A stretch of 64,000 nucleotides of DNA, taken from Planctomycetota bacterium. GTDB lineage: Bacteria; Planctomycetota; MHYJ01; JACQXL01. Positions 35,721 to 44,387 of the stretch are shown one piece after another. Location of the stretch: contig JACRIK010000026.1 in NCBI GenBank assembly GCA_016235865.1, positions 62,001 to 126,000 on the forward strand, in the 5' to 3' direction. Below the pieces are notes generated by a model. It was not told the DNA's origin. It ran no database searches and saw only the letters and a list, made by a program, of their open reading frames with translations. The translations under genes and the position numbers were made by a program. The first letter of the stretch is position 1. Each line of letters opens with the position of its first letter.

Positions 35721-35940
35721 TTACTATTCAAGGGCATATAGATTACTATTTAAAGGTGTGGTATTTACTATTCCAGTGTATATATCTTACTATTTAAAGG
35801 TATGGTATTTACTATGTAAGTATATATAGCTTACTATTTAAGGGTGTGCAGTTTACTATTCAAGTATATGCATCTTACTATTTAAGGGTATGGTATTTAC
35901 TATACAAGTAGACATATCTTACTATATTAAGGATGTATAG
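35721..35940. repeat. 22-bp tandem array D, 10 copies with a 44-bp super-period
   Basis: Ten contiguous 22-base units each begin TTACTAT (or TTACTATA/TTACTATG). Alternate units resemble each other more (TTTAAGGGTATGGTAT versus CAAGTATATGCATC), giving a 44-base higher-order unit. The period is not a multiple of 3, so selection for protein is excluded. It lies between the pseudouridine synthase and the second repeat lipoprotein. Confidence 0.93.
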
Positions 35941-36079
35941 ATATTGTCCACAGGGTATTACCCCTGGGGGTATCCCGGGGGAGGGGTAGGGTACCCCCCT
36001 CTATTTAGGGGTAAAATATTGGTTTTAAAGGTGGTGCCTAATAATCATCCGGTAATCTACCGGAAAAATATCATTTTCC

Positions 36080-36109
36080 TTGACTGCCACTATAAAGTAA
36101 GCATATTAG
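36080..36109 (+). promoter_or_regulatory. Possible promoter of the delta-60 lipoprotein
   Basis: TTGACT (36080-36085) and TATTAG (36104-36109) are 18 bases apart; a small CCGGTA-ATCT-ACCGG hairpin lies just before at about 36048-36062. The rest of 35941-36079 is a G- and C-run rich stretch without a gene. Confidence 0.35.
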
Positions 36110-36141
36110 ACATTTTATTGTAATAAGCAAGGAGGTGTTTT

Positions 36142-37704
36142 ATGCGCGACAAGACAAGACTGACGAGATACGCCATGGCAATATTGCTGGCGGTTTTTGC
36201 GGCCATCTTTAATTACGCCGGTTGCGGCGGCGGCAGCAGCGGCAGCAGCGGCGATGGTTCAACGTCCAATCCTCCGGCGCAGGTAGCCTCGCCGGTTCCG
36301 GCTAATAGTTCGGTCGATAGGCCGGTTAATCAGCAATTGGGCTGGGCCGCGGCCAGCGGCGCCACCTCTTATGATGTCTATTTCGGAATAACCAGCGCCG
36401 GCTGGTCGCCGATTACGACCAGCATTACCGCCCTTAATTATACCTCTCCGACTGCCCTTGCTTATGCCGCCACTTATTACTGGCGGATTGATTCCAAAAA
36501 TTCAGACGGCACGACTGCCGGGACGGTCTGGAGTTTCCAGACCCGGCCGGCGTCCGGCTCGCTTGATGTCAGTTTTGATTCTGATGGCGTGGTAACCACC
36601 ACCATCGGCAGCAGCAATGAAGGCGCCCGGGGTATTGCCATTCAGTCCGACAATAAAATCGTGGTGGCCGGCCGGGCTGATACCGGATTTAACTGGGATT
36701 TTGCCTTGGCCCGCTACAACGCAAACGGTTCGCCGGATACCACCTTTGGCACAAGCGGCATCACCACGACTGACCTGGGCGGTACGGAATATGTCAACGC
36801 CCTGGGCATCCAGTCAGACGGCCGGATTGTAGCCGCCGGGACTAACAGTCCGTTTCTATTAGCGCGTTATACGACCGCCGGAATTCTGGACACGGGCTTT
36901 GGCTTATCCGGCACCGGCGTGGTGACGACCACGATACAAAACGGCGCCACGGTCAATGCTCTGGCCATCCAGCCGGACAATACGATTATCGCAGCCGGCA
37001 AATCCTGGAACGGCTCTAATGACGACATTGCTGTAGCCCGGTACAGCAGTGACGGTGTTATTGACAACACCTTTGGTTCAAACGGCGTGGTGACTACCGC
37101 CATCGGGGCCAATATTGATGTGGCGAATTCCGTGGCCGTTACCGGCACCAAGATTGTGGTGGCTGGAGAATATGTTGACGGGACTTCTTCTTTTGCCCTG
37201 GTCCAGTATGGCGCGAATGGCGCACTGGATACCACCTTTGATTCTGATGGCATCGTAACCACGACGATAGAAAGCACTACGGATTATTCATTTGCCGTGG
37301 CCATACAGCCGGACAACAAGATTGTGGTGGCCGGTAGCTCGGGGGATGGCAAATTCGCCTTGGCTCGTTACAACACGGATGGTTCTCTTGATGCCACCTT
37401 TGATTCAGATGGCATAGTAACCACAACAATAGGAGCCGGGTCTAGCGTTGTTGCTTTGGCCATCCAATCAGACGGCAAGATTGTCGCGGTTGGTACCGAG
37501 GGTTCAGGATCTCAGATTGCCTTGGCCCGTTACAACACGGATGGTTCTCTTGATACCGCCTTTGGCACAAACGGCATCGTGACTACAAGGGTAGGGGTTG
37601 TTTATAATTATGCCTATGCCGTGGCGATTCAATCAGACGGTAAAATTGTGGTGGCCGGCGGTTCTGATGGCAGCGAGTTTATCGTGCTGCGTTACTGGCC
37701 ATAA
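36142..37704 (+). CDS. Secreted lipoprotein with Fn3-like domain and delta-60 repeats
   Basis: The 520-residue product has an AGGAGGTG ribosome site and a lipoprotein signal ending FNYAGC (lipobox near residue 29). Its N-terminal region resembles that of the 11930 lipoprotein. A Fn3-like domain (about residues 45-135, GATSYDVYFG and YYWRIDSKN) comes first here, not last. Then about seven delta-60 repeats follow with the pattern LARYNTDGSLDxxFGxxGIVTT and SDGKIVVAG, a beta-propeller-like surface module (DUF5122). It is likely cell-surface and has no known ligand. Confidence 0.87.
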   Translation: MRDKTRLTRYAMAILLAVFAAIFNYAGCGGGSSGSSGDGSTSNPPAQVASPVPANSSVDRPVNQQLGWAAASGATSYDVYFGITSAGWSPITTSITALNYTSPTALAYAATYYWRIDSKNSDGTTAGTVWSFQTRPASGSLDVSFDSDGVVTTTIGSSNEGARGIAIQSDNKIVVAGRADTGFNWDFALARYNANGSPDTTFGTSGITTTDLGGTEYVNALGIQSDGRIVAAGTNSPFLLARYTTAGILDTGFGLSGTGVVTTTIQNGATVNALAIQPDNTIIAAGKSWNGSNDDIAVARYSSDGVIDNTFGSNGVVTTAIGANIDVANSVAVTGTKIVVAGEYVDGTSSFALVQYGANGALDTTFDSDGIVTTTIESTTDYSFAVAIQPDNKIVVAGSSGDGKFALARYNTDGSLDATFDSDGIVTTTIGAGSSVVALAIQSDGKIVAVGTEGSGSQIALARYNTDGSLDTAFGTNGIVTTRVGVVYNYAYAVAIQSDGKIVVAGGSDGSEFIVLRYWP

Positions 37705-37760
37705 ACTCTGATTAGCGCACTCAGCGGTACATCACCTATCCAATTTGGCGGGAGTGGTAA

Positions 37761-38426
37761 TCAAATCGTTATCAGATGATCGTTCTGCTTGAGCCATTTC
37801 CGGTGTTGCTGGTATTCCGGGCAGAGGCCGGCGACCTTGTTCCAGAACCGCTGGGAGTGGTTGGGGTGGGCCAGGTGGCAGATTTCGTGCGTCACCAGGT
37901 AATCCAGCACCGGCAGCGGCGCCATAATCAGCCGCCAGCTGAAATTAAGATTACCGGCCCGGCTGCAGGAACCCCATCTGGTTTGGGCGTTGTTGATCCT
38001 GAGCCGCCGGTATTTCAGGCCGGTTTGCCCCGCATAGAAATCAGCCCGCTCCTGCAGTTTGCCGCGCGCCTGTTCCCAATACCATTTTAGGAATATTCTT
38101 TTGGCCTTGCTCTGATAGCTACTGGATAGGAAGAATGCCTGGCTGAAAAACAGGGGCGCGTTTTGGTTATCCACCACGTATAATTTGTATGCCTGTCCTA
38201 AGTATAAGAACTTCTCGCCGGTGATAAATTGCTTGGGCGTTGGCTGGGGCCGGCTCTTGAGTTCGGCGATTTTCTTTCTGACCCAGCCGGACTTCCGGCG
38301 CACGATGTCTTCAATGTAGGCCAGGGGAGCGGCCAGCGGCGCGCGCACCACCAGGGTGGCATCCGGGGCAATGACCAGCGCCACGCTCCGGCGCCCGGAA
38401 CGGATGATTTTGCTAATTAATTGCAT
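37761..38426 (-). CDS. YgjP-like metallopeptidase (DUF45 family)
   Basis: The 221-residue protein has the family zinc site YLVTHEICHLAHPNHSQRFW (HExxH plus a downstream His) and the upstream RWGSCSRAGNLNFSWRL. YgjP-type proteins are predicted metal-dependent hydrolases related to M48/SprT; proposed substrates differ between studies. No signal peptide is seen, so it is cytoplasmic. The following 38427-38555 stretch holds no gene I can support. Confidence 0.82.
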   Translation of the reverse strand: MQLISKIIRSGRRSVALVIAPDATLVVRAPLAAPLAYIEDIVRRKSGWVRKKIAELKSRPQPTPKQFITGEKFLYLGQAYKLYVVDNQNAPLFFSQAFFLSSSYQSKAKRIFLKWYWEQARGKLQERADFYAGQTGLKYRRLRINNAQTRWGSCSRAGNLNFSWRLIMAPLPVLDYLVTHEICHLAHPNHSQRFWNKVAGLCPEYQQHRKWLKQNDHLITI

Positions 38427-38555
38427 TCTGTTCGGTTATACCGCAAAGGGTGTTTTTAACGTGGTAATTCAGTTTCTCGTATTTTTTCACCTTTATCTTT
38501 ACCAGCGCATAATTATTTTCCCTCTTTGAATTCAGCCATCTTCTTCCATACCTGT

Positions 38556-39311
38556 TTATCTGGACGTCAGAAAGGCCGGGATTAATATGGCCGCTAAAAC
38601 TGCCAGGCCACAAGTCAGGCAGATGCACAGAATCAATGGGATAAAATACGCCAGGACCGCCTTGCCGGTTGATATCCGGTGGGTTTCCCTGAACCCGATG
38701 ATGACCAGGACAATGAACCATATTCCGCCCACATAAGCGCCGCAGAACGGAAGGATGTTAAATAATGAAGGGCTGGCCCCTGCATAGACAAAAGACCTGA
38801 ATGTGGCTTCAAATCCTTTTTTATTACCGCCCAGCACCATTAGGCAGAGATGATAGATACCAGTCATGACAAAAGTCATTATTACAATGAACAGAGGCGA
38901 TACGATAACCCAGGCGCCTAATAGAAGGTGTAAAGGAAAATTCCGCAGAAACGGTATCTTTTCGATTTCCATTGAAAGGAAAGGAATATGTAGCGCATTG
39001 TACAGTAATTGCCAGCTGGCTCCAAAGACAATGCCGATAAATCCCAGAATTAGGATATATATCAGCGGCTTGCCGATGCCAGCCTTGGTCGGCATCTGGT
39101 TGAAGAAGCGGGTTGGGTGGAACATGGATTCCCTCCAGGTGTTAAATAAGCGGGTGAGTATTGAGCCCTGGTCATCCCAGGTGATTATCTTGTCGGTTGT
39201 TTCCGGTGAGGGGGTGTTTGGCATGGCCATAGTCATCTGGGCTCCGCAATGCGGGCATTTATCCGCGTTGGAAACAAGTCCGGTTTCTCTGGCGCATTTG
39301 GGACACAACAT
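38556..39311 (-). CDS. Yip1-family membrane protein with N-terminal zinc ribbon
   Basis: The 251-residue protein starts with a zinc ribbon of two CxxC pairs (CPKCARE and CPHCGAQ) in the first 25 residues. A hydrophilic linker follows, then about five transmembrane helices (from residue 85 on) in the Yip1 pattern. Family members are membrane proteins of uncertain role. The gene follows the radical SAM gene on the same strand and ends near an intergenic gap. Confidence 0.72.
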   Translation of the reverse strand: MLCPKCARETGLVSNADKCPHCGAQMTMAMPNTPSPETTDKIITWDDQGSILTRLFNTWRESMFHPTRFFNQMPTKAGIGKPLIYILILGFIGIVFGASWQLLYNALHIPFLSMEIEKIPFLRNFPLHLLLGAWVIVSPLFIVIMTFVMTGIYHLCLMVLGGNKKGFEATFRSFVYAGASPSLFNILPFCGAYVGGIWFIVLVIIGFRETHRISTGKAVLAYFIPLILCICLTCGLAVLAAILIPAFLTSR

Positions 39312-39334
39312 ACAGAACTCCTTTCGTTAAGTTT

Positions 39335-40648
39335 TTACCTTGTTTTGAATCCTGGTATTTCTAATACCAATTTTGGCAATCTCTCGGTATCTTTCTTGAC
39401 GTTTTTCCGGCTGGCAAGGTTCAGCGCTAAATGTAACAGCGGATGGTCCAGGTTTCCGGATAACCTTCGTAAGATTGATGATATCTTGGTGAATTCCTTC
39501 TTGACCCAGATTTCTCCGGCCTGGAGCTCATAGGGGGTCATATTTTTCGGTTTGAATACCACCGTGGAATGGTCATAATACTTCCAGTCCGTGGTCAGCA
39601 GACGGCCTTCCCGTTTCAATTGTTCGTATATCCGTGTTCCGGGATAAGGCGTCAGGACATTTAAAGAGGCCGTGCCGACCTGGTTCTTTTGCAGAAAGGC
39701 CAGGGTTTCCGGGAATGTATCCTTGGTGTCGCCGTCAAAGCCGAAAACCATCGAGGCGTGGAAATGGATGCCCAAATCCTTGACCATTTTTATGGCGTCT
39801 TCGATGCCCCGGATTTCCTTGATGGATTTGCGCATGGTTTTCAACTGCGCTTCAGCCACGCTTTCCAGTCCGAAGAAGAGCGCGGCGCAGCCGCTGTCCG
39901 CCGCCAGTTTCATCAGTTCCGCATCGTGGACGAATGAGATAGATGCCTGGCCCACCCACTTGATTTTATAAGCGGTGATGGCCTTGAACAGTTCCTTGGC
40001 GTAATTTGGTTTGCCGATGATATTATCATCCAGGAATATGAATATCTTGCCCCGCGAGTCTTCGATATCGCGGACCACATTGCTGATAGGAGCGTGGCGG
40101 ATTTCCTTGCCGAATATGTCGGAGACGCAGCAGAACTCGCAGCTATACGGGCATCCGCGGGTGGTCATGACCGGAATGACATTGAATAATCTTTTCTTGG
40201 TCTCTTTCCTGAACTTCAAGGGGATGTATCTTTCCAGCGAGGGTTTGGGATGATGATATGTTCTTTGCAGTGTGCCTTTTTTGAAATCCTCCAGCACCCG
40301 TTCCCAGACGCCCTCGGCCTCGCCCACCACCACTGAATCAGCGTATTTGAGGGCTTCATCAGGCAGGAGTGTTGGATGCACCCCGCCCAGGACCACCTTC
40401 TTGCCGCGCTTCTTGAATTCAGTAGCCAGATAATAGGCGCGCGGGGCATTGGCCGTCATGCAGCTTATCCCGACCAGGCCGTAGTCATCATCAAGGTTTA
40501 TCCGTTCGGTCTCTTCCTCTACTGTCTTCACCTCGTATTCCGGAGGCGTCAGACCTTCTAAGATATGCAGGGCCAATTGGGGAATCATCAGCCCCTTAGG
40601 GGTTTTGATGTCCGGGGCAATACTTGGTGAAATCAATAATACCTTCAT
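39335..40648 (-). CDS. B12-binding radical SAM protein
   Basis: This 437-residue enzyme has an N-terminal cobalamin-binding domain (KVVLGGVHPTLLPDEAL) and a radical SAM core. The core carries the iron-sulphur motif RGCPYSCEFCC (CxxxCxxC). Further core motifs include LDDNIIGKPNYAKELF and MVFGFDGDTKDTFPET. The start at 40648 has GGCGGA upstream; an ATG at 40660 directly after the mutS stop is the alternative. Class B enzymes of this type methylate or rearrange diverse substrates, including hopanoids; the substrate is not predictable. Confidence 0.85.
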   Translation of the reverse strand: MKVLLISPSIAPDIKTPKGLMIPQLALHILEGLTPPEYEVKTVEEETERINLDDDYGLVGISCMTANAPRAYYLATEFKKRGKKVVLGGVHPTLLPDEALKYADSVVVGEAEGVWERVLEDFKKGTLQRTYHHPKPSLERYIPLKFRKETKKRLFNVIPVMTTRGCPYSCEFCCVSDIFGKEIRHAPISNVVRDIEDSRGKIFIFLDDNIIGKPNYAKELFKAITAYKIKWVGQASISFVHDAELMKLAADSGCAALFFGLESVAEAQLKTMRKSIKEIRGIEDAIKMVKDLGIHFHASMVFGFDGDTKDTFPETLAFLQKNQVGTASLNVLTPYPGTRIYEQLKREGRLLTTDWKYYDHSTVVFKPKNMTPYELQAGEIWVKKEFTKISSILRRLSGNLDHPLLHLALNLASRKNVKKDTERLPKLVLEIPGFKTR

Positions 40649-40660
40649 GCATTCCGCCAT

Positions 40661-43399
40661 TTAGAGTTCGTTCTGTTTTATTTCCTTGTCCAGTAATTTC
40701 TTTATCTCAGCCAGTTTTTCCAGTGCCTGAATAGGCGTGAGTGAGTTGACATCTAAATCCTTGAGCGCCTCGGCCACCGGGTGGGGCAGGGCGCTGAACA
40801 GTGCCAGCTGGTTCAGGTCAGCTGGTTTTAACTTATGCGCGCCGCCGTCTAATAACGGTTTGCCCTGGACATCAAATCCCTGCTTTTCCAGTTGGCCAAG
40901 TATCTGTCGGGACCGCTTGATGGTTTCTTTGGGCAGTCCGGCCAGACGGGCCACGTGGATGCCGTAACTCTTGTCCGTACCGCCGATGATAATCTGGCGA
41001 GTGAATATTATCTTGTCGCCCCATTCCTTGACCGCAATATGGTAGTTCTTTATGGCCGGCAGAATCAGGGCCAGTTCGGTCAGTTCGTGATAATGCGTGG
41101 CAAAGAGCGTCCGGCTGCCCAAGCGGTCGTGGATGTATTCGGTCACGGCCCAGGCAATGCTGACGCCGTCAAAGGTCGAGGTGCCCCGGCCGATTTCATC
41201 CAGGATAATCAAACTCCGGGTGGTGGCGTTATTGAGGATATTGGCGGTTTCGTTCATCTCAACCATAAAGGTGCTGGCGCCTCGGGTGAGTTCATCCGAT
41301 GCTCCGACCCGGGTAAAGATGCGGTCTACCACGCCGATAATGGCTTCCCTGGCCGGCACAAAGCCGCCCATCTGGGCCATCAACACTATCAGCGCCACCT
41401 GCCTTATATAGGTGGATTTGCCGGCCATGTTCGGGCCGGTCAGGATGATGATGCGCTGTTGTTCATTGTCTAATAGGATATCGTTAGGTATAAATTTCTC
41501 GTCTAATATCTTTTCCAGGACCGGATGGCGCCCTTCGGTAATCTTGATGACCAGAGAGTCGTCAATTGTCGGAGCGCAGTAGTTGTTTTCACTGGCTACA
41601 GTGGCCAGTGACAGCAGGCAATCCAATTGGGCAATGCCGGATGCGATATTCTGGAGTTGGGTGATATATTGTTCAGCGTCCTGGCGCACCTGGATAAATA
41701 TTTCGTATTCCATCTTCTGGCTGCGTTCCCGGGCGTGCAGGACCTGGGTTTCGTAGTCCTTGAGTTCCGGGGTGATATAGCGCTCGCAGTTCTTAAGGGT
41801 CTGCTTGCGGATATAATTGTCCGGTATCTTGGTCTGGTGCACGTTGGTGATTTCGATGTAGTAGCCGAAGACCTGATTATAGCCGACCTTGAGCGAGTTG
41901 ATGCCGGTGCGTTTGATTTCCTCGGCCTGGAATCTGGCGATGAAGTCCATGCCTTCCTTGCACATACCACGGAGTTTATCGAGTTCGGCGTTATAGTCCT
42001 CGCGGATAAATCCGCCTTCGGTGATTTCCAGAGGCGGGTCATCAACCAGCGCGGTGGCAATGAGTTTCTGCAACGGCTCTAACGGATCCAGCCGACTGAA
42101 TATATCCTTGATAATGTCGTAGGTCTTATCTTGTAAAACAAGCCGGCTTTTGATAAGCGGGATTCTCTGCAATGTTCTTTTGAGGGCCACCATATCGCGC
42201 GGATTGGCCCGGCCCGAGCCGATCTTGGCCGTGATGCGTTCGATATCCACGCAATCCTTGAGTTCTTTCTGAAGTTCCCGGCGCCTGGTCATATCACGGA
42301 CGAACACCCCGACGCCGTCCTGGCGCTGTTTGATCCGGCTGATGTCGGTCAGGGGAGACAGCAGCCAATCCCTGAGCAGACGCGCGCCCATGGCGCTCTG
42401 GGTCTTGTCTAGCACCCAGAGCAACGAGCCGTAGGAAATATCTTCCGGCACAGCGTTTGTTTGTAATCCATAGCGCTGGGATGAGATAGTGCCCAGCAAT
42501 TCCAGCGAGACCTGGGTAGTCCGGTCTATGTAAAGCCGGTTGTCAGCCGAATAGCGTTCCAACTTGGTGATGTATTTAAGCGCGCCGCTTATAAGCTCTA
42601 ATTTGGTTGTGCCGGGTTGGAGATTATGGCTGGGCTGGGTATGGTAGAGATACTGCATGATGGCGCCGGCAGACGAGATTCCACTCTTCAGGCCTTCACA
42701 GCCGAATCCGGCCAGGTTGGCGGTATGAAAATGTTCCAGCAGGGTCTTATAGGCGCTGGTGAACTCAAATGTCCAGTCGCTGACCGGCGTAAAGGTGGCG
42801 TTGAGGCTGGCCTTGAGTCCGCTGAGGATTTCAGGTTTCTGGTCAGCCAGGTATTCCGGAATCAGGCACTCAGCCGGGTTTATCCGGCGCAGTTCGTCTA
42901 TGAGGCGGTTGAGGTTGTAGGGAAATTCTTGGGTTTTGAATTCGCCGGTAGACAGGTCAATCCAGGCCAGACCAATAGCGTTTTCCGGCGTAGAGCGTTG
43001 AGCGTTGAGCGTTCCGAAAGCAATAGCGCACAGGAAGTTGGGCGCCTTGCTGTTAAGAATGTTGTCTTCCAGGATGGTGCCGGGCGTGATGACCCTGATG
43101 ACCGAGCGGTCCACCAGTCCTTCGGCTGATTCGGCCGGTTCGGTCTGTTCGCAGATAGCCACCTTGAATCCGGACTTGAGCAGTCGGTTGATATAGTTGG
43201 TAGCCGAGTGGTAGGGCACGCCGGCCATGGGCACGGTTTTTTCATCCTTGAAGCGCGAGGTCAGGGTGATACCCAGCACCCGGGATGCGGTCTTGGCATC
43301 GTCATAGAACATCTCGTAGAAATCGCCCAGCCGGAAAAACAGTATCTCCCCGGGATATTTGGTCTTGATGGCCTGGTATTGTTCCATTAATGGGGTCAT
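40661..43399 (-). CDS. mutS: DNA mismatch repair protein MutS
   Basis: This 912-residue protein recognises mismatches and small loops. Domain I begins with the mismatch-contact sequence FFRLGDFYEMFYDDA (the Phe-x-Glu wedge site is present, FYEMF). The ATPase has Walker A TGPNMAGKSTYIRQ, and later the signature and Walker B region IILDEIGRGTSTFDG. The C-terminal helix-turn region is present. A small 7-base repeat gives an NAQRST-like loop in the connector region. Start choice follows the family N-terminus; a second in-frame ATG is four codons later. Confidence 0.96.
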   Translation of the reverse strand: MTPLMEQYQAIKTKYPGEILFFRLGDFYEMFYDDAKTASRVLGITLTSRFKDEKTVPMAGVPYHSATNYINRLLKSGFKVAICEQTEPAESAEGLVDRSVIRVITPGTILEDNILNSKAPNFLCAIAFGTLNAQRSTPENAIGLAWIDLSTGEFKTQEFPYNLNRLIDELRRINPAECLIPEYLADQKPEILSGLKASLNATFTPVSDWTFEFTSAYKTLLEHFHTANLAGFGCEGLKSGISSAGAIMQYLYHTQPSHNLQPGTTKLELISGALKYITKLERYSADNRLYIDRTTQVSLELLGTISSQRYGLQTNAVPEDISYGSLLWVLDKTQSAMGARLLRDWLLSPLTDISRIKQRQDGVGVFVRDMTRRRELQKELKDCVDIERITAKIGSGRANPRDMVALKRTLQRIPLIKSRLVLQDKTYDIIKDIFSRLDPLEPLQKLIATALVDDPPLEITEGGFIREDYNAELDKLRGMCKEGMDFIARFQAEEIKRTGINSLKVGYNQVFGYYIEITNVHQTKIPDNYIRKQTLKNCERYITPELKDYETQVLHARERSQKMEYEIFIQVRQDAEQYITQLQNIASGIAQLDCLLSLATVASENNYCAPTIDDSLVIKITEGRHPVLEKILDEKFIPNDILLDNEQQRIIILTGPNMAGKSTYIRQVALIVLMAQMGGFVPAREAIIGVVDRIFTRVGASDELTRGASTFMVEMNETANILNNATTRSLIILDEIGRGTSTFDGVSIAWAVTEYIHDRLGSRTLFATHYHELTELALILPAIKNYHIAVKEWGDKIIFTRQIIIGGTDKSYGIHVARLAGLPKETIKRSRQILGQLEKQGFDVQGKPLLDGGAHKLKPADLNQLALFSALPHPVAEALKDLDVNSLTPIQALEKLAEIKKLLDKEIKQNEL
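42993..43013. repeat. Heptanucleotide repeat inside mutS, 3 copies
   Basis: Three exact GAGCGTT units in a row lie within the connector-domain coding region. A change of one unit would shift the frame early and disable mismatch repair. Confidence 0.8.
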
Positions 43400-43407
43400 A
43401 GTTCAAA

Positions 43408-43487
43408 TTACAACGGAGAAACTAAAGAACTGATAAACGAAATAACAAGTTCTTCCGTTCTTTAGTCCTTTCGTTCTTCAGTTTATG
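43408..43487. repeat. Interspersed repeat 5' of mutS
   Basis: It contains AACTAAAGAACTGATAAACG and GTTCTTTAGTCCTTTCGTTC, partly self-complementary, and matches the sites upstream of fusA (11266-11345) and ruvC (49452-49540). It fills almost the whole gap between mutS and the TPR-SPOR gene. Confidence 0.7.
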
Positions 43488-44298
43488 GAATAACAATCGC
43501 CTCGGTGCCGGTTTCGTTTATTCGGTCCGCCTCTTTCTTGGCCTCTTCAAAGGTCTCGTACCGGCCGGACCAGACATAATAGAATTCCTTGCCGGCTATC
43601 AGGATAATATTAACCGTGGCATCGATGCCTTTTTCCTGGGCCAGCTCTGCCTGGTAACTCAGGGCATTTTCCTTGACGCTGTATTTGCCCAGCTGGACCG
43701 TGAAGATATCCGGCGGTATGGACAGCCGTTCCTGGATATGTTCGCGGAGTTTTTCGTCCGGCTCGTTTTCTGGCTGGAGCGCCTCCAGCGCTGACTGGAG
43801 ATGCTCTTTTCCCTGGGCATATTGTTCGTTACGCATCAGGCAGATGCCGATGTTGTAATGGAGCTCGGGTAGTGACAATTCATTATTATTGTTCTTGATG
43901 GCCCGCTGGTAATAACTGACCGAGGCCTTATATTTATGTTGAGATTGGTAGAGCTGGGCCAGTGCATTATAAGTGAGCACTTCAAATGACAAGCGGTTAT
44001 TACGGGGCGGGTTATTCAGCGCCTTAAGCAGATTCCTTTCCGCCTCCGGATAGTTGGTCAGGGCCAGATAGGATACGCCCATCCGGTAATACGCCTCCGG
44101 GATATAATCAGACTTCTTTTCGGTCGCGATAAACTGCTGGTAATAGCCGATGGCCTCGGCGTAGTTGCCGTTCAGGAAGTTGTCCTCGGCCTGGCGGAAC
44201 GCCTCATTGTTGGGAAATACCGCCGGTGGCAGGGAAGGGCATCCGGCCAGGGCCGCGACGAGAATGGCTAATGACAAAGGCCAAATGGCAAATTTCAT
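43483..44298 (-). CDS. TPR lipoprotein with C-terminal SPOR domain
   Basis: The 271-residue protein has a lipobox LAGC (about residues 16-19), TPR-like helices (about 30-170, e.g. QAEDNFLNGNYAEAIGYY) and a SPOR domain (about 195-271, FTVQLGKYSVKENA...YYVWSGRYETFEEAKKEA). SPOR domains bind denuded peptidoglycan glycans at division sites. The pattern is similar to outer-membrane division or cell-wall proteins of the YbgF/TolB neighbourhood type, though no tol genes are near. Confidence 0.83.
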   Translation of the reverse strand: MKFAIWPLSLAILVAALAGCPSLPPAVFPNNEAFRQAEDNFLNGNYAEAIGYYQQFIATEKKSDYIPEAYYRMGVSYLALTNYPEAERNLLKALNNPPRNNRLSFEVLTYNALAQLYQSQHKYKASVSYYQRAIKNNNNELSLPELHYNIGICLMRNEQYAQGKEHLQSALEALQPENEPDEKLREHIQERLSIPPDIFTVQLGKYSVKENALSYQAELAQEKGIDATVNIILIAGKEFYYVWSGRYETFEEAKKEADRINETGTEAIVIP

Positions 44299-44352
44299 AC
44301 CAATAATCTACTAAACATCTACCTCAGGGTCAAGAATTATGGATAGCACTTC

Positions 44353-44381
44353 TTGACAAGCAGTGTTCATCTGTGTAATCT
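44353..44381 (+). promoter_or_regulatory. Promoter of secA
   Basis: TTGACA (44353-44358), 17-base spacer, TAATCT (44376-44381). The predicted start of transcription is at or next to the ATG at 44388. The -10 lies in a short ATCTGTG-type interspersed repeat, so recruitment from the repeat is possible, and chance is possible too. Confidence 0.45.
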
Positions 44382-44387
44382 GTGGCT

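Noticed and set aside
38413-38721. 102-residue minus-strand frame between the YgjP-like and Yip1 genes
   Set aside because: Half of it overlaps the Yip1-family gene in another frame and the remaining part has no start with a ribosome site.
40892-43129. Plus-strand frames opposite mutS (193, 151 and 170 residues)
   Set aside because: Antisense to a complete mutS gene; no independent support.
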